64,000 nt of DNA from Telluria sp042683405 (GTDB taxonomy: Bacteria > Pseudomonadota > Gammaproteobacteria > Burkholderiales > Burkholderiaceae_D). Positions 59,507-64,000 of this stretch are shown here, one piece after another. The translations under genes and the position numbers were made by a program. The stretch is taken from the NCBI RefSeq assembly GCF_042683405.1, contig NZ_JBHUJS010000002.1:310001-374000 (forward strand), read 5' to 3'. Under the pieces are notes generated by a model, which saw nothing but the letters and a program-made list of their open reading frames with translations, ran no database searches and was not told the origin of the DNA. Each line of letters begins with the position of its first letter. The stretch's first letter is position 1.

Positions 59507-59810
59507 TACATTGATGAGCGGATAGGCAACAAAGCACAATTCTATCCGACTCAGCACATCCACGGGGTGGGGGCCCCAGCGACATCTTAAGGAGTGTTTT
59601 CCTAGGCGACTGCCTATTCCCCCGCATAGTTGTTTAGCTCTGGCGCCGCCGCTTCGCGGTCAAAGCGCCAGCTCAAGCAAGCAATGACGGCGTTTTTCGT
59701 GCGCATGAGCGACGACGGACGATATTTCTGATGCACGGCGAAGTGCCCGCCCACTGCTTAATTTAGCAGTGAAGGACGAGTTTTCGCCGCGACAAAGGGG
59801 AGATTCGAGA
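59507..59810 (+). other. Structured ~300-nt leader or small RNA before the transglycosylase
   Basis: No credible gene is present. Several hairpins are visible: CGGATAG/CTATCCG (59519-59525, 59542-59548), a TAGGC-GACT-GCCTA hairpin near 59602-59615, a CTGGCGC/GCGCCAG stem around a CCGC-TTC-GCGG hairpin (about 59639-59673), and CACTGCT/AGCAGTG just before the ribosome binding site (59753-59772). It does not match a riboswitch class that I know. Confidence 0.55.
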
Positions 59811-60713
59811 ATGAATCGTTTCAGTGCGGTGGGCGCAAAGCTCACCCAACAGGCAAGCCTGCCTGCCATGAACTTCGATATGGCGAAAACGGCGCGCAGC
59901 GTAATGGCTGCGCTTCAACACACCCTGACCGTAGTCGGTCTTTCTGCAGTATTCGTATTGACGGTGCTGTACCTGCGTCCCGACCTGGCCCAGGAAGCGT
60001 CGCGCCTGCTGAATCCTCAGCCGGCCGTGCCCCAGGTGCAGGCGCCATCGCTCTCCGAGCTGATGGACGGCCCGCAGGTGTCCAGCGCGGTGGAAACCGA
60101 GTCCGAGCCGCTGAGCGCCGAGGAAAAAGCGCTGCTGGGCAGCCGCAAGCAGCAGCAGTTCGTCACCGACTGGCTGTCGCGCCGCTACCGCGTGGCCGAC
60201 GAGGCGACCAACATGCTGGTCTCCACCGCCTACCTGACCGCCAGCGAGATGAAGCTGGACCCGCTGCTGATCCTGGCCGTGATGGCGATCGAATCGGGCC
60301 TGAACCCGTTCGCGGAAAGCGCCATGGGCGCGCAGGGCCTGATGCAGGTCATGTCCAAGGTCCACCATGACAAGTTCGAGGAGATGGGCGGCGTGCAGGC
60401 TGCGCTCAACCCGGTCGCGAACATCCGCGTGGGCGCGCAGATCCTGAAGGATTATGTGACCCGCGGCGGCTCGGTGGAAGCCGGCCTGAAGACGTACGTG
60501 GGCGCTGCGGCGTTCGAGACCGACTTTGGCTATGGCTCGCGGGTGCTGGCGGAGTACCGCAAGCTCAAGCAGGTCGCCATGGGCAAGAAGGTCCCTGTCA
60601 CCAATCCAAAACCGGTTGCACCACTTGTGCCCAAGGCCGAGACCCCGGCGGTGACGCCTGAAGTGGCGCCCGAGGCGGCCCAGCCTGCGGCGCAGCAGAT
60701 CGCCGGTATCTGA
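59811..60713 (+). CDS. Membrane-anchored lytic transglycosylase (SLT domain)
   Basis: The product is 300 aa. A cytoplasmic N terminus (about 30 residues) precedes one membrane helix (about 38-58, LTVVGLSAVFVLTVLYL) and a periplasmic linker. An SLT domain follows (about 125-260) with ILAVMAIESGLNPFAESAMG, where the Glu is catalytic, then AQGLMQVMSKVHHDKF and AALNPVANIRVGAQILKDYV. The tail is Pro/Ala-rich. It cleaves peptidoglycan glycan strands to 1,6-anhydromuropeptides. The ATG at 59811 follows GGGGAG by 8 nt. Confidence 0.9.
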   Translation: MNRFSAVGAKLTQQASLPAMNFDMAKTARSVMAALQHTLTVVGLSAVFVLTVLYLRPDLAQEASRLLNPQPAVPQVQAPSLSELMDGPQVSSAVETESEPLSAEEKALLGSRKQQQFVTDWLSRRYRVADEATNMLVSTAYLTASEMKLDPLLILAVMAIESGLNPFAESAMGAQGLMQVMSKVHHDKFEEMGGVQAALNPVANIRVGAQILKDYVTRGGSVEAGLKTYVGAAAFETDFGYGSRVLAEYRKLKQVAMGKKVPVTNPKPVAPLVPKAETPAVTPEVAPEAAQPAAQQIAGI

Positions 60714-60739
60714 TCAATCTCACTTAGCAGAGAGTTTGG

Positions 60740-60765
60740 ACGCCACCTTCGGGTGGCGTTTTTTT
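60740..60765 (+). terminator. Rho-independent terminator of the transglycosylase gene
   Basis: An 8-bp stem, ACGCCACC/GGTGGCGT, with a short TTCG-type loop is followed by seven Ts. Confidence 0.9.
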
Positions 60766-60850
60766 CGCCTATATAAATATCGCCTATATATATATTAGGT
60801 ACGTCCTCCCGGCGCCAGGGCGGCACCCGGCTGGGCTCCTCATACGGCGG

Positions 60851-60880
60851 AAATGAAAACGCCACCTTTGGAGGTGGCGT
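60851..60880 (-). terminator. Rho-independent terminator of the ribB-ribH-nusB operon
   Basis: On the minus strand the stem ACGCCACC/GGTGGCGT with a 6-nt loop is followed by TTTCATTT. It uses the same stem sequence as the opposing terminator at 60740; an AT-rich stretch with two CGCCTATATA copies separates them. Confidence 0.75.
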
Positions 60881-60943
60881 TCGGGGTGCGGACTAAACAG
60901 CGGCGAGGACCCGCCGCCTTCGACTGCGGGCATCGCCCTTTTC

Positions 60944-61408
60944 TTAGCGGGCGGCCTGGACTTCGGTGGCGCGCAGCTGGGCGGCCAGCTTGTCGAGGAC
61001 GCCGTTGACGTACTTGTGGCCGTCGATGCCGCCGAAGGACTTGGTCAGCTCCACCGCTTCGTTGATGACGACGCGGTACGGGATTTCGATGTTGTTCTTC
61101 AGCTCATACGCGCCGATCAGCAGCACGGCGTGTTCGACCGGCGAGATTTCGTCGATCGGGCGGTCCAGCAGTGGCGCGATGGCGGCGCGCAGCGCCGGCG
61201 CATCCTTGATCGCGCCGTACACCACCTGCGCGAAGTGCTCGGCGTCGGCCTTGTCGAAGCCGTGCGCGGCGCGGATGTTGTTGACCACGGTGCCGGAGTC
61301 TTCTTTGCTCAGCAGCCATTGGTACAGGCCCTGCAGCGCGAACTCGCGCGCGCGGTGGCGCGGGGTGCGGTTCTTGCTGGGGTTTGCGTGGATCAGTTTG
61401 TCGTTCAT
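60944..61408 (-). CDS. nusB: Transcription antitermination factor NusB
   Basis: The product is 154 aa. It opens RHRAREFALQGLYQWLLS (the Arg-rich RNA-binding helix), has LLDRPIDEISPVEHAVLLIG and ends VINEAVELTKSFGGIDGHKY with VNGVLDKL. NusB with NusE binds boxA in rRNA leaders to prevent early termination. The ATG at 61408 follows a weak GGAA; an upstream in-frame ATG at 61483 would overlap ribH. It is the last gene of the riboflavin operon, a conserved arrangement. Confidence 0.96.
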   Translation of the reverse strand: MNDKLIHANPSKNRTPRHRAREFALQGLYQWLLSKEDSGTVVNNIRAAHGFDKADAEHFAQVVYGAIKDAPALRAAIAPLLDRPIDEISPVEHAVLLIGAYELKNNIEIPYRVVINEAVELTKSFGGIDGHKYVNGVLDKLAAQLRATEVQAAR

Positions 61409-61421
61409 TGTGTGGTTCCGT

Positions 61422-61901
61422 TTATTCTTCGTCGGCCTGGAGTTCTTCCAGAGCCAGCAGCAGGTTGGCCATTTCGACGGCAACGCGCGCCGACTCGGCG
61501 CCCTTCTCCGCCATGCGGGCCTCGGCCTGCTCGTCGTTCTCGGTGGTCAGGACCGCGTTCGCGATCGGCATGCCGTAGTCCAGGCTCACGCGGGTGATGC
61601 CGGCGCCCGACTCGTTCGACACCAGTTCGAAGTGGTAGGTCTCGCCGCGGATGACCGCGCCCAGCGCGATCAGCGCGTCGAACTGCTCGGTCTCGGCCAT
61701 CTTCTGGCAGGCCAGCGGGATTTCGAGCGCGCCCGGCACGGTCACGTGCAGCACGTCCTCGTCCGCCACGCCCAGGTGCTTGAGCTCGGCCAGGCAGGAG
61801 GACAGCAGGCCGTGGCCGACGTCCGCATTGAAGCGCGCCTGGATGATGCCGATACGCAGGCCTGAACCGGTCAAGTTGCTTTCGTAAGTTCCAACGGTCA
61901 T
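61422..61901 (-). CDS. ribH: 6,7-dimethyl-8-ribityllumazine synthase
   Basis: The product is 159 aa. It contains RIGIIQARFNADVGHGLLSS, VTVPGALEIPLACQKMAE, ALGAVIRGETYHFELVSNES (catalytic His) and YGMPIANAVLTTENDEQA. It joins ribitylaminouracil and dihydroxybutanone phosphate, and usually forms a large oligomeric shell. GGGAG precedes the ATG, and it sits between ribB and nusB. Confidence 0.97.
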   Translation of the reverse strand: MTVGTYESNLTGSGLRIGIIQARFNADVGHGLLSSCLAELKHLGVADEDVLHVTVPGALEIPLACQKMAETEQFDALIALGAVIRGETYHFELVSNESGAGITRVSLDYGMPIANAVLTTENDEQAEARMAEKGAESARVAVEMANLLLALEELQADEE

Positions 61902-61949
61902 GGCTTGCTCCCTTATTGATTAGTGGTGTTCTTGATATTCTAGCGCCGC

Positions 61950-63062
61950 TCAGGCCTGGGACTGGTCCAGGTAGCCCGTCACTTCGAGGTCGAAACCGGT
62001 CATGGACGGCATCTTGCGCGGATTGGCCATCAGCTTCATCTTGCCCACGCCCAGGTCGCGCAGCACCTGCGCGCCGATGCCGTAGCTGCGCAGGTCCATG
62101 CTGGCCGCACGGCCGGTCGGGCGCGCGGCCGGCTTGTCCAGCGCGTCGAACTGCGCGAACAGCTGGTCGGCGGTTTCGCCGCAATTGAGCAGCACGATCA
62201 CACCGCGCTCGGACTTCTGCACCGCTTCCATGGCCGCCTGCACGCTCCAGGAGTGAGTGGTGGCCTGCGATTCGAGCAGGTCCAGCACCGACACCGGCTG
62301 GTGCACGCGCACCAGCGTCTCGGCATCGGCACGGATCTCGCCGTGCACCAGCGCCAGGTGGGCGCTGCCGCTTGGCTTGTCGCGGTAGGCGATCATGCGG
62401 AAGGCGCCGGCCTGGGTGCGCAGTTCGCGTTCGGCGACGCGCTCGACCAGGCTTTCGGTCTGGCTGCGGTAGTGGATCAGGTCGGCGATGGTGCCGATCT
62501 TGAGCTTGTGTTCCTTGGCGAATTCGAGCAGGTCCGGCAGGCGCGCCATGGTGCCGTCGTCCTTCATGATCTCGCAGATCACCGATGCCGGGGTCAGGCC
62601 CGCCATCGCGGTCAGGTCGCAGCCGGCTTCCGTGTGCCCGGCGCGCATCAGGACCCCGCCCGGCTGGGCCTTGAGCGGGAAGATGTGGCCCGGCTGGACG
62701 ATGTCGTTCGGGGTTGCGCCCCTGGCCACCGCCACCTGGATGGTGCGCGCGCGGTCGGCCGCCGAGATCCCGGTCGTCACGCCTTCGGCCGCTTCGATCG
62801 AAACGGTGAAGTTGGTGCCGAAGGAGGTACCGTTCCGCGAGGTCATCATGCCCAGGTTGAGCTGGTCGACGCGTTCCTCGGTCAGGGTCAGGCACACCAG
62901 GCCGCGCGCGTGCTTGATCATGAAGTTGATCGCTTCGGGCGTCACGAAGTCGGCCGCCAGCACCAGGTCGCCTTCGTTCTCGCGGTCCTCCTCGTCGACC
63001 AGGATCACCATGCGCCCTGCGCGCAGTTCTTCGACGATTTCCTGAGTGGTGGAGATGGACAT
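61950..63062 (-). CDS. ribB: 3,4-dihydroxy-2-butanone-4-phosphate synthase with degenerate RibA domain
   Basis: The product is 370 aa. The N-terminal RibB domain (about 1-205) is complete: DEEDRENEGDL (metal and substrate acids), TSRNGTSFGTNFTVSI, HIFPLKAQPGGVL and RAGHTEAGCDL. The C-terminal half aligns with GTP cyclohydrolase II, but the zinc motif C-x2-GD-x8-C-x-C is replaced by HGEIRADAETLVRVHQPVSV with no cysteines. It should therefore make only the RibB product, as in the RibBX proteins known from other proteobacteria. A separate RibA must exist elsewhere in the genome. AAGGAAG precedes the ATG, and I see no FMN riboswitch upstream. Confidence 0.94.
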   Translation of the reverse strand: MSISTTQEIVEELRAGRMVILVDEEDRENEGDLVLAADFVTPEAINFMIKHARGLVCLTLTEERVDQLNLGMMTSRNGTSFGTNFTVSIEAAEGVTTGISAADRARTIQVAVARGATPNDIVQPGHIFPLKAQPGGVLMRAGHTEAGCDLTAMAGLTPASVICEIMKDDGTMARLPDLLEFAKEHKLKIGTIADLIHYRSQTESLVERVAERELRTQAGAFRMIAYRDKPSGSAHLALVHGEIRADAETLVRVHQPVSVLDLLESQATTHSWSVQAAMEAVQKSERGVIVLLNCGETADQLFAQFDALDKPAARPTGRAASMDLRSYGIGAQVLRDLGVGKMKLMANPRKMPSMTGFDLEVTGYLDQSQA

Positions 63063-63241
63063 GGGCGGCTTCCTTGGGTGACGGCGGTAGTGCGTAATCC
63101 GCTATTTTATCGGATTTGGACGGGCTCTTGCTGGTCTCTTGCTGTTTTGACCCTGATCAGATACCAGTCCCAACGGTTTTGTCCGTTAGGAGTAGAATCG
63201 ACCGGCATATTTCCGCCACGAACCAGAGGTTCTTCCCCCCG

Positions 63242-64000
63242 ATGACAAAACGACTAGTGCGAAGCGCAGTACTCAGCGCCCTCCTCCTCGCCACCACCCT
63301 TGCGGCGCAGGCGGGGATCCAGCTGGACCAGACGATTCCCGTCGGCCCGCAGGTTAAAGTCGGAAAGCTCGACAACGGCCTCACCTACTACATCCAGAAG
63401 AACGGCAAGCCCGAGAAGAAGCTCGAGCTGCGCCTGGTCGTGCGCGCCGGTTCGATTCTTGAAGACGACGACCAGCTTGGCCTTGCCCACTTCGTCGAAC
63501 ACATGGCCTTCAACGGCTCGACCCATTTCAAGAAGCACGAACTGGTCTCCTACCTGCAGTCGATCGGCGTGCAGTTCGGGGCCGACCTGAACGCCTATAC
63601 CAGTTTCGACGAGACGGTGTACATCCTGCCGATCCCGACCGAGCGCCGCGAGAACATCGAAAAGGGCTTTACCGTGCTGCACGACTGGGCGCAGGGCGTG
63701 AGCTTCAACGCCGAGGACATCGACAACGAGCGCGGCATCGTGCTGGAAGAAGCGCGCCTGGGCAAAGGCGCGTCCGACCGCATGAACAAGGTGCTGCTGC
63801 CAAAGATCTTCAACGGCTCGCGCTATGCCGAGCGCCTCCCGATCGGCAAGGAGGAAGCCCTCAAGACCTTCAGCCACGACGCGCTGCGCCGCTTCTATCG
63901 CGACTGGTACCGTCCCGACCTGATGGCGGTGGTGGCGGTCGGCGACATCGACCCGGCCGAAGCCGAGCGCCTGATCCGCACCCACTTCGGCAAGCTGAAG
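63242..64000 (+). CDS. M16 metallopeptidase (N-terminal part)
   Basis: The first 253 codons are in the window; the gene continues past the right edge. The signal peptide (about 1-24, ending AQAG) is followed by an M16 domain. Its zinc site is HFVEH (H83, E86, H87) in GLAHFVEHMAFNGSTHF, and the distal zinc ligand region is NERGIVLEEARLG. It lacks the insertions of the tandem M16 at 16046 and is only distantly similar to it. It probably acts in the periplasm. The gene is divergent from ribB with a 179-bp gap. Confidence 0.92.
   Translation, partial: MTKRLVRSAVLSALLLATTLAAQAGIQLDQTIPVGPQVKVGKLDNGLTYYIQKNGKPEKKLELRLVVRAGSILEDDDQLGLAHFVEHMAFNGSTHFKKHELVSYLQSIGVQFGADLNAYTSFDETVYILPIPTERRENIEKGFTVLHDWAQGVSFNAEDIDNERGIVLEEARLGKGASDRMNKVLLPKIFNGSRYAERLPIGKEEALKTFSHDALRRFYRDWYRPDLMAVVAVGDIDPAEAERLIRTHFGKLK

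Noticed and set aside
63063..63241. FMN riboswitch upstream of ribB
   Set aside because: None of the conserved FMN-box blocks are seen, and the gap is too short for the full structure plus a promoter.

Overview
The window is about 65% GC, and almost every base is accounted for by bacterial genes on both strands. Gene content points to a betaproteobacterium of the Oxalobacteraceae (Massilia/Telluria-like): dnaX-ybaB-recR next to a small SRP RNA, ubiD, a ribB-ribH-nusB operon with a degenerate RibA domain, a DUF3309 mini-protein, a Gcr-type 'site-specific recombinase', a GSNIKR-type TonB receptor, a general porin, and many BON, glycine-zipper and OmpA lipoproteins. No phage, insertion sequence, plasmid or CRISPR features were seen. 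The assignment rests on gene content and not on a database search.

Region 1 (1-12.6 kb) is an envelope/stress island. It encodes an AI-2E-type transporter, two BON lipoproteins, four glycine-zipper proteins, DUF3309 and other small membrane proteins, and a six-gene minus-strand operon (DUF4398 lipoprotein, OmpA-DUF4398 lipoprotein, ferritin-like protein, DUF883/YqjD, YqjE, YqjK-like). An AsmA protein, a Crp/Fnr regulator and an OmpA/YiaD-like lipoprotein complete it. The best observation in the window is here: six 14-bp partial palindromes, GTnCG-N4-CGnAC, lie only in the promoter gaps of this island. In most gaps a -10-like hexamer starts 29.5-30.5 bp from the palindrome centre, which is the class II (-41.5) geometry of Crp/Fnr activators. 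One copy precedes the Crp/Fnr gene itself. I infer a local, probably autoregulated regulon.

Region 2 (12.6-26.3 kb): a TonB-dependent receptor with a TTG start, a convergent tandem M16 peptidase, a DUF3617 protein, a TonB-like anchored protein, the Gcr membrane protein, and a phospholipid cluster (PLD/cardiolipin synthase, metallophosphoesterase, lipid kinase, PAP2 phosphatase).

Region 3 (26.3-39.3 kb) is a mixed accessory stretch. It holds an unknown 70-aa gene behind two LexA-type boxes, an SDR, an acidic repeat protein, a porin, topoisomerase IB, a flavodoxin-fold oxidoreductase, a phosphopantetheinyl transferase, an FNT channel, a secreted M20 amidohydrolase, a DUF4214 lipoprotein, YjbQ and a LuxR-type response regulator.

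Region 4 (39.4-53.8 kb): a 1724-aa repeat adhesin with four 188-190-aa repeats, tRNA-Ser(TGA), a BarA-like hybrid kinase followed at once by a REC-PAS-GGDEF-EAL protein, a penicillin acylase-like enzyme and a glycosyltransferase.

Region 5 (53.8-64 kb) is housekeeping: recR-yciI-ybaB-dnaX-ffs, ubiD, a lytic transglycosylase behind a strong promoter and a roughly 300-nt structured leader, nusB-ribH-ribB, and the start of a second M16 peptidase.
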